Below, piece after piece: positions 25,301 to 38,329 of a DNA stretch of 64,000 nt. Position 1 is the first letter of the stretch, and each line of letters begins with the position of its first letter. The stretch spans positions 1,031,501 through 1,095,500 of the forward strand of contig NW_024104359.1 of assembly GCF_003945595.2 (NCBI RefSeq), in the 5' to 3' direction. Origin of the DNA: Pipra filicauda. Lineage: Eukaryota > Chordata > Aves > Passeriformes > Pipridae. The notes under the pieces are model-generated. The model did no database searches. It worked only from the letters and a program-made list of their open reading frames with translations, and was not told where the DNA came from. The translations under genes were made by a program, and so were the position numbers.

Positions 25301-28300
25301 TGTGAACTCCCACTTTGCAGAGGAAACAATTAACAATGTCTGTGAGTTGTGGAGGGGTCACAAACGTCACCATCACACAGGAGACCAGAGGGCTCGTTCT
25401 GGGCGGATAAAAGAAATGTAGTCGTACAAAACTCCTCAGATGATCTTAGCCAAGGGCCTCAGGCAATTAAACAAGGTAGAAACTGAGCTCTCCACAGGCA
25501 TTTAAATAGCAACTGTTCATATGGATACCCGAGCAATTATTTGGTGTTGATAGAAGAAAAATGAATATAAAATCTGTTGGGTAGGGGATAAAACTGTGGT
25601 TCAGTTCAGTTTCCTGATCAGCCAGGAAGTTGCTCAGCACAATTCCAAAGCTCAGAGAGAAAAGAGGGGGAAAAAAAGCCCAATAATTTTCAATTTCTCT
25701 ATGTATTTATATATTAGATTATCTTGTGGCACAGTACAAGCACTAATCTACATATATTGAATATTGTGGGTTTCAAAAAGAAAAACTCTGTACCTAATTC
25801 CCTGTAGAGACCCTGCAATGTTAAGAAGACCTGGGGCAAGCCTGGAACTCTTGTATTTTGGATTCCACATGCACTGCATTTGTAGGCAGGGCAGACACAT
25901 GAATTAAGGCATCATTAGATAAATGACTCAATAATTTAAACACTACAAAGCCACAGGGCACATCCTTGATGGAGGCATTTTCTAAATATAAAAATCAGGC
26001 TCTATTTCTTAGATAAATAATTTTGAATACTTGAGACAACTTCAGTGATATCAATCTAATCCATTTTTAATTTCCTATCACAGTTCAGTAGAAATGAAAT
26101 TTTTAAAACATTGTTGCAATCTTAACATTTAGAACAAACATGAATTTTGTTTTATTCTTTCCAATCAGCTGCTTCTGATTCCATTTGTTCTGCAGTGCCA
26201 CATCCCAGCACCTGTGAAATCAACATTCCTTAGCAGGAAGAAGCTCTGAGAGTTACAGTATTAGATTACCAATTTAAGTAGTTTCAGAATATTAAATATG
26301 TTGAGGGAATACAAATCTAAAGATTTTTGGGGATGGATATGTCTCTGTTCCTGTCTAGACTACAACTTCTAAGTATCTGTAGAGATTCAGATCTTCAAAT
26401 GGAAACTTAATCAAGTTGCGTAGCTCCACTTTTTATTTATTAAAATTTACTTAAACATCTCGTGGGAATTTCAAATCCAACTCGGTCCTATTAAGAAGGA
26501 GAAAATTTAAATATCTAAGTAGGTTCCTATCAGTATTGAAAGGTCTTAAAAGGTCTGGTTTTAGTGGGTTGACCAATGTTTTATCAAAGAACAGTCTTTT
26601 TTCTTTTATTTATTTATATTTATTTATTGTGACTTTATTGTGCAAGGTGAGTAAATGATGTTGGGATCTGGGGAAACCACAGGGGATTAAATCCTTCCCC
26701 AAAACTGGTAATGGAGCTTCCAGGCCTGTTGGTGTGGGTTTGGTGTTGTTTGGGAGCTGGTTTTCATCTTGCTGGGTTTTTTTCCTTCCTCTAAAATAGG
26801 AATAGAAAGTACATATTTGCTTTTTATATGTAGAGGAGATTTTAAAGCTTTTTGTTCCTTAATTATTAAAATTTTCCTAAGTGGTGCAGTAAGATTTCTA
26901 GATGCCAAAAGAAAAAAAATAAAACTTGTAAACTATACTGGAAGGAAAAAAATATTATCACCTATAAGCTTATAGACTTCGAATTGATACGTGAAATGGC
27001 AAGTTCATTTTGTGTTTTAAACTTGTGGTTTTAGCTGTATGGAGCCTTTCTGTAGAACTGCTGATTTTTGCAGTGTCACCAAAACATGGCTTGAGTGTTA
27101 AATAACTGGATTCTCAGGCATATTTATTTCAGTAGTGATGTTTTTAATAAGGTGCAATTAAAAGTCAGTCAACAGTATCCTGTGCCTGTAATGCTGACTC
27201 TCAGAAACATAAGTAAATATAAATATCTGGCACTTTTTTCTTTGTCAACATGTTAAGCATCTTCAGCTGGAATAGTGACTTTGTCTTGCCGACTGCAGAA
27301 TCAATAAATATGTTTTCCATGAGTTTCAGAATGGTGCAAAACAGCAGAAAGTTTGCTGTTAAACATCTTATTTTCTGAGGTACCATATCCAAGCTGTTGA
27401 TGTTTATTGAGATTTTTCTACCTGATATTCTGTTCCTGAAAGATCCTGGTTTTATAAGGATGGGTGTCTTGGGGAAGGCAGAGATGATTTGTGTGTGTAT
27501 TAAATCACTCTAAACAGCAGAGAGGAAAGGCATTTGAAGTAAGAACAAAAGTAATGGAAGATAATTGTGGATAATACATCAATTACTTCTCTTATCTTGA
27601 CCACTTCTCTTCCATGATAAAAGCTCTTTCTGAGAGAAGGGAATTTAGCAGGTATTTCCCATGAAAATTGTTGATATGTGCTGCTCTGTCAAAGCTGATT
27701 TACTGATGACAGCCAGTTTGTTCTGCTTCTCCAGTCAACCATCTTGAAAAAATATTTTTTGCAGTTGACAGATTCAATTATTTTCATTTTAAAAAATTGA
27801 AGTTCTCGTGTCAAAAAATTTAACAAGAAATTACAGCGTATCAACCCCCTGCCTGCAAAATTGAAATTTGACTTCGAATCCATAATATTCTTGACCTAAA
27901 TTCCATCAGTATGAATTCTTTAAAAGGAATATTACAATTACTTCTAAGACTGTGGCTTTTTTCTCCCCCCCAGATTTCTGGCAGATTTTGTGTACTCAAT
28001 TTTTATCTTAATATTTGTGACTTCCAAGTGTTTGGGGGTAGGTATTTCACATTCCTTTTCCACGTGGATTGCTGTTGTGCTTCTCAGTGTTAAAAGACAA
28101 TCAGTAATTTATTGTTAACAAGGTAAAAATTATGATTAGAAATGTGCCTGGCTTTATTTGGAGGTGTGTGGGAATTCTCAAGGGAATCAGAAGTGCAGAA
28201 ATCCAGATTTGAGTGGTTGGTGTTGTACTGTCTGTGAGGGCTTAAATATGTTCCTCAGGAATTGTCAGCACAGGAGGGTTGTTCCTAAATTTTTGTGTAC

Positions 28301-28439
28301 CTGGAAATTTGCCTTAGTAAAAGGAGGCAGAATAGATAAAACAAGATACAGATAAAATAATATTCTCACTAAAATAAGAGGGAATATCTAAACTGAGAGG
28401 ACACAAGGAGCTTGTGGAAATGTTTTCTGTGTCATTGCC
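25301..28439. other. AT-rich unique DNA
   Basis: A (TTTA)n-like tract lies at about 26596-26628. Frames are 60-75 codons and unremarkable. Homeodomain-type AT-rich motifs are frequent (for example around 25500-25560 and 26960-27160), but they are expected at this base composition. No transposon was recognised. Confidence 0.5.
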
Positions 28440-28560
28440 TTTTTATTGTTGTGGCTGGGTTTTGTGGGTGGGTTTTGTTTTTTAATATTTTATTGCTTTT
28501 TTTAATTGTTTTTAGGGTTTTTTAGGTTTTTTTTATTTTTTTATTTTTTTTTTTTTAATA
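28440..28560. repeat. T-rich low-complexity tract
   Basis: About 120 bases consist largely of T with G-T patches, ending in a run of about 14 T. It lies some 60 bases left of an antisense CR1 but is separated from it by ordinary sequence, so it is not clearly part of that element. Confidence 0.75.
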
Positions 28561-28619
28561 CTCTTCATTTTTCCCTTCTCTATGGTGTACTGATCAAAGT
28601 GAGAAGCATAATGTTGGAC

Positions 28620-28742
28620 AGAATCATAGAGTCACAAAATTATTTGGGTTGGACGGGACTTTAAAACTTATCCAGTGCCAAGGGACACCTTCTCCTAGAC
28701 CAGGTTGCTCCTGGCCTTGAACCCTTCCAGGGCTGGGGAAGA
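28620..28742 (-). mobile_element. CR1 LINE fragment, 3' end, antisense
   Basis: The block starts AGAATCATAGAGTCACAAAA (terminal octamers), then TTGGGTTGGACGGGACTTTA, ACACCTTCTCCTAGACCAGG, TTGCTCCTGGCCTTGAACCC and TTCCAGGGCTGGGG. It is the reverse complement of the last ~125 CR1 bases. Internal losses affect the CCCCCTGCCATGGGCAG segment and the CAAAGCCCCATCCAACC segment. The copy is non-coding and 5'-truncated. Confidence 0.92.
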
Positions 28743-30536
28743 CAATACCAGAACTTTCAGAGGGTGCCAACTCCAGTCAAGAAAAAGAGGGGAAGGAAGG
28801 CAAAGGGAGTTTCAAGAGTATTTTATTTTCCAGAAGTACAGTTTGTTTCAAGAAGTCTTTGGTGTGCATTGGAATTGATATCCCTCTGTTTTGCTTTTGT
28901 GCCCTGGGAAGGTGTGACTGTTCTTTCACAGCCATCTGCTGGTTTTGAACCCCAGTGCTTGTCAGAACAGGTCCCCTGGTTTCCATTGCTTTGCCTGGGA
29001 ATTCAGTGGCACAAAGCAGAGTAATATAAAAAAAACTGGGGAAGAGGAATCCCTAGAAAATAATAAGTGATTAAGATGGTGAATCTTATCCTTGTGAGTA
29101 GGAGGTGTTATCAGGCACAGACATGATTATGTTCCTCTCTACAAATCTCAGCAGAGGATGCTCAGATGTCCCGTCTGCCTTGGAAGCTGGGACTTACCAC
29201 TGCCACTTCCAGGATGGCAGCACTGAACAGGGATTTTACCTGCAGAGAGACATTTTACCCAGTTTTCAGTAACCCAGACAGGATCCAGAGCTGCATTTTG
29301 CAGCTCATGCTTATCTTAATAACAAACAAATAATAATAAATTGAAACCTTGAGTATTTTTCTAGCAGTGCTGAGCTGCAGCTGAATGTAGACACACAGCA
29401 AAGAGGTTTTTTCCTACCTCTTACCTGAAGTTTATTATTCACCATCTTATCTTTGAAAGTCTGAAGAAGCCTGGATTTAAAATGTTTTCTTTTTGTTGCA
29501 TTCTTTTTAGAAAGATAAAACTATTCCTTTTTGACATGGAGAACAACATTAGGGATTTCAGATTTCCTTTTTAACTCTATTTTATCAAAAATATTGACTG
29601 TCTTGCTTTATTTTTTTTTTTCCTCGTGTACAGCAGGGTTTGCAGATGTGTAAGTCTCTGAGGGAAACAGCATTATTTGTATATGAGAATAGAAGTATTT
29701 GTTAAACACTCGCAGATTTTATTTTATTTTTTTTTTTGGTGGAAACAAAGCCTGCTGTGTGGGTTGCTTTCATAACAATCTCTTCTCCAATGTTCCCAAT
29801 ATATAATTAGGGACCACACCATGTTCTCAAACTCTTTTAGGTTGTTGATAACTTCTAAGGAAGGGTCTTTCTCATGTCTTACTTCTGTACAACCTGAGAC
29901 AACTCCTCCCTTCACCCACAGCAGTTACAGCCACTGGATATGAAAATATCTGATTTGGGTTATGATGAGCTCCCATCTTAAGTGAGATTTAAAAGTATAT
30001 ATATAAACTTTTATATATATATATATACACATAAAATATATATAGCATTACAGTCTTGATTCCAAGTCTTTTGCTTCCCCTCTTCTTTGGGTTCTTTGGA
30101 GTGTGTGAGGTTGGAGTCGTGTCTGTGTGCCCAGGGGTGATGGAGAAGGGATGATCAGAGGGGGGGGTTTGTCACCTATCTCCCAACAGGCTTAATTTCA
30201 TTTTGCTGCAGCTGAGTGGCCTCTGTTCTTTCCATAATGATGGGCCCAACCTGTTGTTTTTCTGCTCTACCAAAAAACTTGGAAGTATTTAAGATAATTT
30301 TTTTAAAAGCAGCTCAAACATCTCCTGGACTGTATTTGTATTAGCAGGGTGCCCTGAAGGTGCTGTGACTGAACTGGATGGTGGGAAATTTGTAAGGGAA
30401 GAAGCGCTGGAATTGGTGGTGCCCTCTGAAACTGGTCTTTAATAATTTGAAATTATGTTATAATAAAATACGAAAGAGAAAGGGGTGAAAAAAAAAATCT
30501 GTTTTTTCCTTTGTTTACTCTCCATTCTCCAGAACT
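28743..30536. other. unique DNA with AT dinucleotide tract
   Basis: Short frames at 28764-29024 (plus) and 28777-28986 (minus) oppose each other. T runs occur near 29609-29621 and 29722-29736, and a G8 run at 30160-30167. I see no gene or transposon. Confidence 0.5.
29991..30046. repeat. imperfect (TA)n microsatellite
   Basis: Two blocks of alternating TA are separated by AACTTTT. The AAAAG just left and the CTTTT between the blocks are complementary, so a short hairpin could form. The tract ends TACACATAAAATATATATAG. Confidence 0.85.
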
Positions 30537-30657
30537 AAGTGTATGAAAATTATACACTTAATAAGTGTATAATTACACTTATAATAATAAGTGTAATTAT
30601 TATTATACTTACATAATAAGTGTAATAATTACACTTATTACATAAGAAATTATGTAA
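30537..30657. repeat. AT-rich cluster of nested stem-loops
   Basis: The 7-mer AAGTGTA occurs four times (starting at 30537, 30563, 30588 and 30618). Its complement TACACTT occurs three times (30553, 30574, 30630), in alternating order. Perfect inverted repeats follow: 30551-30559 with 30563-30571 (9-bp stem, 3-base loop), 30570-30582 with 30587-30599 (13-bp stem, 4-base loop), and 30614-30625 with 30629-30640 (12-bp stem, 3-base loop). 30537-30544 also pairs with 30552-30559. No known transposon has this layout. It may be an expanded AT palindrome. Confidence 0.88.
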
Positions 30658-32856
30658 TTAATTCTTAATAAGAAAGAATGGGCTTTTAAATTAAGAGCAA
30701 AATGTTTTACCTGGTTTAAGGTTGCAACAAAATGTCATGCTCATCACTGAGGTGTTATGGGTCACTGGCACAGCTCAGAAAAGTGTGGTTTCTAATTAAA
30801 GGTGTCACTTTAAGGTGTGCTGTAATTGTCACTTCTTGCCATAGAGGGGCCAGGGACTGGGACAGAGTTTGTGTCCAGTTGGTTCTGGAATATCTGGTCC
30901 CTCGCTGGGTTTATCTGAACAACTCTAACTTGGGAGATAAGGAATGTCTGTGGGTGGTTCCTGCTGCTCCCCTTGGTTATCTCTGTGTGAGTTACATGAC
31001 AGCCAAATTGATAAGGGGAAAAAAAAAGGTGGTTTTTAGATAGTGCCTTTTAGTAAATCATAAAACAAAAAATAGCATAGCATTGTTACTGATGAGATGT
31101 TCTGTTCTGCTTTTAAAATGTAACTTGAAATTCAGATGCATTCTGGTTTCTGTTAGAGCTATGGAATACACTGTTTTAATTCTCTATGCTCAAAAGGTAG
31201 AAGTATTACTAAAGACAGTAGTACTTTGGAAGAAAATCAGTCCTTTAGTATCAGTTTGTAGAGTTCTTTTGGGCTGACAGGTAGCACTTAAAAATGTTTG
31301 CTGCATTTTTTTTTTTTTTATCCCAGTAGTCACCTGACAACAGTGCAATGAAAAATCAGAATTGCACTCAGATTCTAAAGCAACTGAAACTAAATATTAT
31401 GAAAGATGAAAAAGTCATCAACAGACAAAACAAAGCCTATTTAGTAAAAGGCATCCAGAATCTGTCAAAAATAACAGAACACCTCCTGTTGATGTTAAGC
31501 AAATGTAGGTTGTGGTTTCAGCTGTTATTTTGTAGGGCACGGATGCAGTTGGGTTGTTTTTTTGAGAAGAAATGAAGTGACAATTCCACTTCAGTGGGAA
31601 GAAACAACAGATATGTGTAGGCTCTCTCTTTTCATGCAGAATAACATGGGTTTGGGAAATGTACCACTAGTTTAGATGGAGAGAGACTCAGAAACACTGT
31701 CAGTCTGATCAGCTGCAGTGATTTCGTTGTTGATTTTTATTAAATGCACTTTATGAGCTCCTTCATGCTTCAGAGAGATGTAAAGCACAACATATTTACA
31801 GCTTCAGCCTTCTAATTGACTCTGATATTTTTTCCCCTCTGAGTGTTCATTAAAGGGAGATGATTTTGCAGTCGATACCTTATGATTTGTTATAATGCAA
31901 ATAACATTTAGCACATCCTGGAGACCGTCGGAAGAATTCCCACAAGCTCCCTGGCAAATGTCATCTGACTCCTGAATTGAGTGAGGCACTGCCTTCCTCT
32001 TGCCTTCCTGCAATTTGTCATGCTTCATACTTGGCTAAATCTGCCAATTTTCGTTGTCCTCACTGACAGCAGCTGTCACCGAGCCACTTGTGTGTTCAAA
32101 ACTCTTGGTGGCAGCATCCTCCACGTTACGGGGCTGGAACGCAACCCGAGCGCTTGGAGATGTGCAGCCCTGAGGCTTCTTGCTGGGTCATGCTCAGAAA
32201 CGGCTCCACAGAACCCCTGGATTGCCCTGGAAGGGAAGGACACAGACAGATGTCCCAGAGTGGCCCCCAGGTCAGTGAAGTCGTGGTTATCCCTGAACTG
32301 CTTTGAAAGGCTCGTGTTGGTCGTGGTGGAATTAAACCCATTGGAGAAGCTTCCATGGGTGAATCCAACCACTGAAAGGGCGCAGGGCAGGTAAATAACT
32401 TCTTTTGTTGGCTGCAGAGTTGAGTAGATCCTTTGCTTTGTGTGTTCTCATTTATTGCTGGCTCATGACTGTAGGTGCAATTCCACCCTCAGGCAACTGG
32501 GCTTGTTGTTCAACTTTCTTTTCTGCTGAAAGCCATTTGGAGGATGTCTCTTTGCTGATGTAGCTGTGGAGGGTGGAATGGTCACCTGAAGTGGTCAGAC
32601 ATGGTCCTGCAGAGGGTTGGCCTTATCCAGCAGTGTTTAATGAATTATGACTGTCACTGAGGAGAGAAGGTAACTTTGCTCAGATAGGTTGGTGCAGAAG
32701 TTTCCATAGTAGGCAGCCTGTAACTAATATTAGAGTTGTCAATATGGAAGTTTCCTACTAATTTTGGGTCCAGTCTCTAACCTGGCAACACTGTTATAGA
32801 GTATTTTGACAGTGGGTCTTACTTTGATTAGATCTCAGCAACAGAGCAGATCTACA
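30658..32856. other. unique DNA; CpG-enriched stretch near 32 kb
   Basis: A T14 run lies at 31306-31319. From about 31870 to 32380 CpG dinucleotides number about 15, several-fold above the flanks. An octamer ATGCAAAT sits at 31895-31902. A 137-codon plus-strand frame (31981-32394) is opposed by 98- and 80-codon minus frames. None resembles a known protein. Confidence 0.5.
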
Positions 32857-32957
32857 GCCTGGCCTGGTGGAAGGTGTCCCTGCCCATTGCAAGGGGGCTG
32901 GAACTAGATGATTTTTAGTATCCCTTCCAACACAAACCATTGTATGATTCTATAATT
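32857..32957 (+). mobile_element. CR1 LINE fragment, extreme 3' end, sense
   Basis: The sequence GCCTGGCCTGGTGGAAGGTG is followed by TCCCTGCCCATTGCAAGGGG, GAACTAGATGATTTTTAGTA and TCCCTTCCAACACAAACCAT. It ends with the octamer-type TGTATGATTCTATAATT. It is the last ~100 bases of CR1 in sense orientation, with the terminal repeats well preserved and no coding sequence. Confidence 0.94.
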
Positions 32958-35900
32958 TTACAATTGCTACCTCTCTACTAATACTTTTGCAGTGCTTTCT
33001 GGCTGTGGTGTCTGGAGGACACCCCTTGCTTGTCCACACAGACGTGGCCCCATTTCTGTGTCTGCCACCTGAGTTAACTTTTAGCTGATTTCCCACATTT
33101 AGCTTTGCTCAGAGGTTCTCTGTGAGCTGCTGCCTCGTTGCTTTTCTGCTTTGCTTTCAGGCAGGTCTTGAGCTCTGCTGTTGAAACCTGTTACAAACAC
33201 CTGAGACAGCAAATTCAGCAGTGCCCAGGTGCTCCCACCCACGCTGGAGTGGGTTGTAGGAGTCATTTCCTAAAGTGATCAGAGAGATGCACCTGGCAGT
33301 AAATTGAGCTGTCTTATAGCTGATTTTTGGGTAAGGACAGAACCCACCATCGCTGGAAATGATATTTGTTATTTGTTTCCTTGTTCACAGCAGCCTCACA
33401 GTGTTTTATCTGTAAACAATACCTGTTATCTGCAGATAGTGTGGGTTTCTCTCACTCAGAAAAATATCATTAGCTCACATTACAGCAGGCTGGGCTTTTG
33501 TTTCTTGATACTTCCAGTTTATCAGCCAAAACTGAGGATTTGTGTGCATAATCCAATGGATCACATGAAGGCCAGAGTGAAAGTTACCCAAAATCACCAT
33601 GTATCCTGTGTAGCCTTCCCTTGCTGCTGTTAAAAGGAGAGGTAATTCCTTCCTCTCCTCAAGGCCTGAGGTAAGAAGTTCCTGTCACCTTGGGATCTGT
33701 GTCCTGCTGAGCATCCCAGAGTATTCTAATCTCTCTATTTAGCTCTTCTTTCATATGCATGTATGAAAGAGCTTTGCACAGATGGATAACAGTTTTTATC
33801 CACATTTCTCAGTGGTTTAGTGTAGTTACATCAGGAGGAGTAATTATTTCTATCAGCAAGATTGTGACAGCCACCACATATTATGGAAATTTCCTTCATC
33901 GAAACTTTAACATTTTTTTTTTTTGCCTTTTGTTTGATTCTCACAGCAACACAAAGAATAGTTCAGAAATATAATTGCAATCTCTAAGAGGAATATAAGC
34001 AGCCTGGCTATGAAGCTGAATCCTGTTAGAGCACTGGGAATAGAGCCACCTATGAGAGAAAATGAGCAGAGAGAACATCACAGCTTGAGCAGTTGTCACT
34101 TGTCAGGAGAGGGGAATGTTTGCTGAGCCACCACTGACCCACCACCCTGGGGAAGAGTCAGTTTGACAGTGATGGCTTGTAGCTGCCAGGGTCAGAAAAC
34201 TCACGAGGTGACTCTTCAACAGCAACAGTTCCTTCATTATCCAGCACGTGGTGAGCGATTCCACTGTCAGCTGCTTCTGTCTGAGCCACTTCACCTCGAG
34301 TGGGATGGGGGTAACCAGTTGTGCTCGGGGCTAATGCACTTAAACTCTCAGGAAAGACCCTGAACGACCTTTCCTAAACCCAGGGGTTTGACTTGTAAAA
34401 CATCTGTGCTTTGCTGCCAAACAACAACCCTGGCTGCTTCCGAGGAATGGAAATGGGATATTGATACAGTTGGAATGTTTGCAACAAAGTCTGGGTAGAA
34501 CTCCAGCTGTTTAATGAATGCATTAATTCACAGCACAGATCTTTTAATGCCTCATCCTTTCTCACTGATCACATATATTACATGCTCAGATATTGGAATA
34601 TTATCCTTTTTTGGCTTTGTGTAGATGAAATCTGCAGTAACATGTGATAATTGCTTTCAGAAAATATTACTAATATTTCATATTTCTGTATCTAGTGATA
34701 TTAAACTAGTCTAGTTTTTTGTTACCTGAACCTCATAAATGTCTTGTGAGAATCCTAATTAGAGTTTTACTGGACAGACACACACAAGTTCATTTTGGAG
34801 TCCTAGTCCTCACATGTGCTCTGTAAAACCGAAGCTTTCATATTGACTAACCCTCAGAATTCATGGCAGCGTCTCTCTCACCTCTGCATTGTGAAATCCA
34901 AAAGTTATATAAGAGGTTTTAATGAAGATTAGATAAGTGTAAACCTGCAGAACTATGGGATAGAAAAATGTGTGTGTTCATATTCCAAAATTGCTGCAGT
35001 ACAGAAATATTAGCCCAAGATACCCCAGAAATAAGTGTAGGTCATCTTAAATGCAATTGAAAGCCTTGCATTTAAACCCAAAGCATATTTAAATTGGAAA
35101 AGAGAAATGTAACCTTCTGACACTTGAAACTGGGATGATTATCTTTTATTAGTATATAATTGTAGTGCATGAGCACAGAGATATTACCTGGAACTAATTG
35201 CTGGTTAAAACCAGGTGTGATTTGTGAAATGCTTTCATTCCACAAATTTAAAATAATTGGCTTATCTATAAAAATATGCATTTGCCTATGGAGTGTAATA
35301 GAGCTGAAAGGTTTCATTCTTAATTTTAGTAAGTACTACTTAAACATTATTTAAACATTGTTGGATATTTTCTTGCCGGATCCTAAGTGCACCATCAAAT
35401 CCTTGTGCTGAAAGGGTGACCTCTGTGTTTGTGTCCAGGTAAAGTATAACAAGAAGGTTTTAAATTAATAAATTCTTTGCTTCTTTTGATCCTTCTTCGG
35501 TAATTTAGGCAGTGAGATACAGATGGTGAGGTACATTTCTACTACATTTCACGTTTCCACCACTCTCTTTGAGAACTCTCTAATGCCAAGATGGAAGGGG
35601 TGAATTTTCTCCTCTCTAGACACAGAGTGGGCATTTCAACCCTGGTAATCAATGGAGAATTTCACAATAAAGGACAGTTCATGTGATGCTGTCCCAAGCC
35701 AATCCCAGCTGCTGCTATTTCTGGTGGAATTGGTTCATGCTGCCTGTTTTTGTGGTGGTTGTAGGGATGTGCTGTAAGTGTGAAAGGTGGGAAAATCTAC
35801 TGTGAGAGGCAGAGAGGTCTCACAGCAGCTTGTAGAGTTGTGGGTCACGATAAGGGAATTTGGGACCATTGGCAGAGATGGTGTTACAGGGTTAAAACAT

Positions 35901-38329
35901 GCATGTTATGTATAATAATTATACATGTATAATAATCACACATCATGTACCCCAAGAAGCAAGACCAGAGATTCAAGGGTTGTAGGGAGAGGTAGTAATT
36001 TTTTAATTAGAATTGAAAGACTGAAGAAGTGATGAGCTTTTGCGCTTCCTGTTCTTTGAGCTGGTCCTAAGAGGTCATTTATTCTTCTCCATCAACATCT
36101 GTTTTTCTAGAAACACAACATGTGTTCAAATGTGGCATCAGTGCTTTCCCTACCAGCACTTTTTTACTCCAGCAAGTCATTACAGTCCAATAAACTGGGA
36201 GCACAGGGAAATTCAGGCAGGAAGGGTTGGTAAGTCAATAAGAGGTAGCATTTATTGTTCCACTGATTTAATGCAAAAACCTCAGTTATGAATATCTCCT
36301 GGGCAGAACTTTGAGTGTCTCACCTCACACAGTTTGTATTTAAAGAGCTGACAGGACTATGGTGCTGCTGCTCAGAAAGTAGAAAACTCCCACTGTGCAG
36401 AAGTGGAAAATACCTGCTATTGTGCTGATGGAGCTGTCAGGGGACTCCGGCTGGGAAAAATAGCTCTGAGCTCAGGATCAGGGAAGTTCTGCTGACATAA
36501 GCTGGAGGGAAACAGTTGTGAATTCAGGCTCAGAAATTTCATAGAAAATTCTGGGGATTGTGGGAGAGGTGTGCTTTCAGGTAAGCATTTAATATTTCAT
36601 ACACTGGCTTTTAGTACCGGTGTCACCACTAATAAAAGTATCAGGAAAGTTTTGCTGGGGAATTCTGCTTGTGTCTGCTTTCTTATTTGAACCTATTGAA
36701 CATTTAATCATTTCTTATAGAACTTGCTTGCCTTTGACAGCTGCTCTTCCACCAGAACAAGCTTCAGCTGCTTAGGACTGAGAGGTTCAGACCTGTCGAA
36801 AAGCAATGATATAGACTTGAATCTCTTTTGGGTAAGGAATTGAATATAGATGTTCTTGTGACTCTGACTGACCTAACTACTGAGCAGTCAAATAAATAGA
36901 AGTGATATTTGCTCCCCCAGCTTTTTTTTTTTCTTTTTTGCTAGCTGAGGAAAATACCTCTATTTTATTAGGATGTTATAAGGTGTTTTTCTAGGGACCT
37001 TGAAGCATAAAGTGAGGAAATTCTGATGTTTGGTTTTTGTTGGGTTTGATTTTAAAAATTTTTTAAATTTTTTTTTTTTATTTTTAAATCTCGCATCCTT
37101 TCATCAATTTATCCGAGTGGTACCAGAATTCAGTGTATTTAAAAAAACAGCCCTTTGAAATATTAGTATCATTAAAAGTCAATTTTAAAATTAAGGCAAC
37201 TTCTTCTGAAAAACTTACCCTGGGACAAGTGTCAGGAAAAATTAAGCTTTGCAGACAAAGTGTGCTGAGATGCACAGTCATTTTGGGAAGCACTTTCCTT
37301 TGGTAGCACAGAAAATGCAGACATAGAGATAGGAGTTGATTGCTTTTCACTGGGGAATAAAGTTTAGTTTTTAATATTCCTTGGTAGTTGCTGGCTTCAT
37401 TAAAGATTTTTAGTGAGCAAATGCAGCTAACAGTGCTTTGATTCTCAGTTAAGTGGGAGTTATTAAAACAGTTGTCCTGAAGTTTTTGTGCAAAACAAAA
37501 GATGTAAATAATCGAGGTTTTATATATGTTAGGAATAGTAAGAGTAGGAAAATATTCTGTCTTAATAATAGGCTTAACAAGGGAAGGCAATAAATCATTT
37601 CTAATTACTGGTCTTGACAATTATATGTTTCCTCATTCTAATCTTTCAAATTGAATCCTGAGCTGAGACTTCTTTGTAAACGAGATTTGCTTTTCTTCTC
37701 CTTCCGTTCAGTGGGATGTGGCACTGCAGAAATTCGTGTGGGTCCATCAAACTCCTTCCCTGCCTTTTGGACCAAGATCAACATTTTGCTGAAAAAGATG
37801 GAGGGCTTTCCACAGCCATCTGGAATATTGCTGTCATATGGCTGCTTCAGATCTTCCAGGGGAAAAACAGGGACAAAATGGATTCCCAGCCTGGCCAGTC
37901 TACCGAGTTAAATGTTGATTACTTTTGTGAGTCTGTTCCATTTAAAGTCTGTCATTCAGCTCCCATATTTAAAAAGGAGGATTGTTGAAAAGTTATATCT
38001 TTGAGGATGGTGTAGGAAAACCTGAGGTAGGTTTGCTGGAACATGCATCTCCTCCCATCATTTTAGGAAAGCAGCTGGTACACAAAGCTAAATAAAGAAT
38101 AGTAACTAATTTTCCTGAAAATTAATTTATGTCTTTTATTTTTATCTGGCCCTTGAGGCTGGTGAATAAGGAATGGAGGAGAGCTCAAGATCTCTGTCTT
38201 GCTCCTTCCAGTGTGTGCTCCACAATACTCACCTTGATGATGGAATGCAGTGGGTAGGAGGGATGAAAATGTTCAGTAATTGAGCATGTCAGGAAACTGT
38301 GTGGCTAAGAATTAGGATACACAGCCAAA
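32958..38329. other. AT-rich unique DNA, no recognised gene
   Basis: This 5.4-kb stretch contains a perfect 19-base palindrome-like hairpin at 35908-35926. T runs occur near 33908-33921, 36929-36940 and 37067-37079. A 178-codon minus-strand open frame lies at 37084-37620, and two overlapping plus frames at 37651-37988. None has recognisable domain motifs. No repeat family was detected. Confidence 0.5.
35908..35926. repeat. perfect AT hairpin (9-bp arms, 1-base centre)
   Basis: ATGTATAAT and ATTATACAT are exact reverse complements around a single A. A partial repeat (ATGTATAATAATCACACAT) follows immediately. It looks like small-scale AT slippage. Confidence 0.85.

Noticed and set aside
24761..25336. 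191-codon minus-strand open frame, the longest in the window
   Set aside because: It is the reverse complement of the CR1 fragment at 24764-25300; the stop-free stretch is a by-product of CR1 coding sequence.
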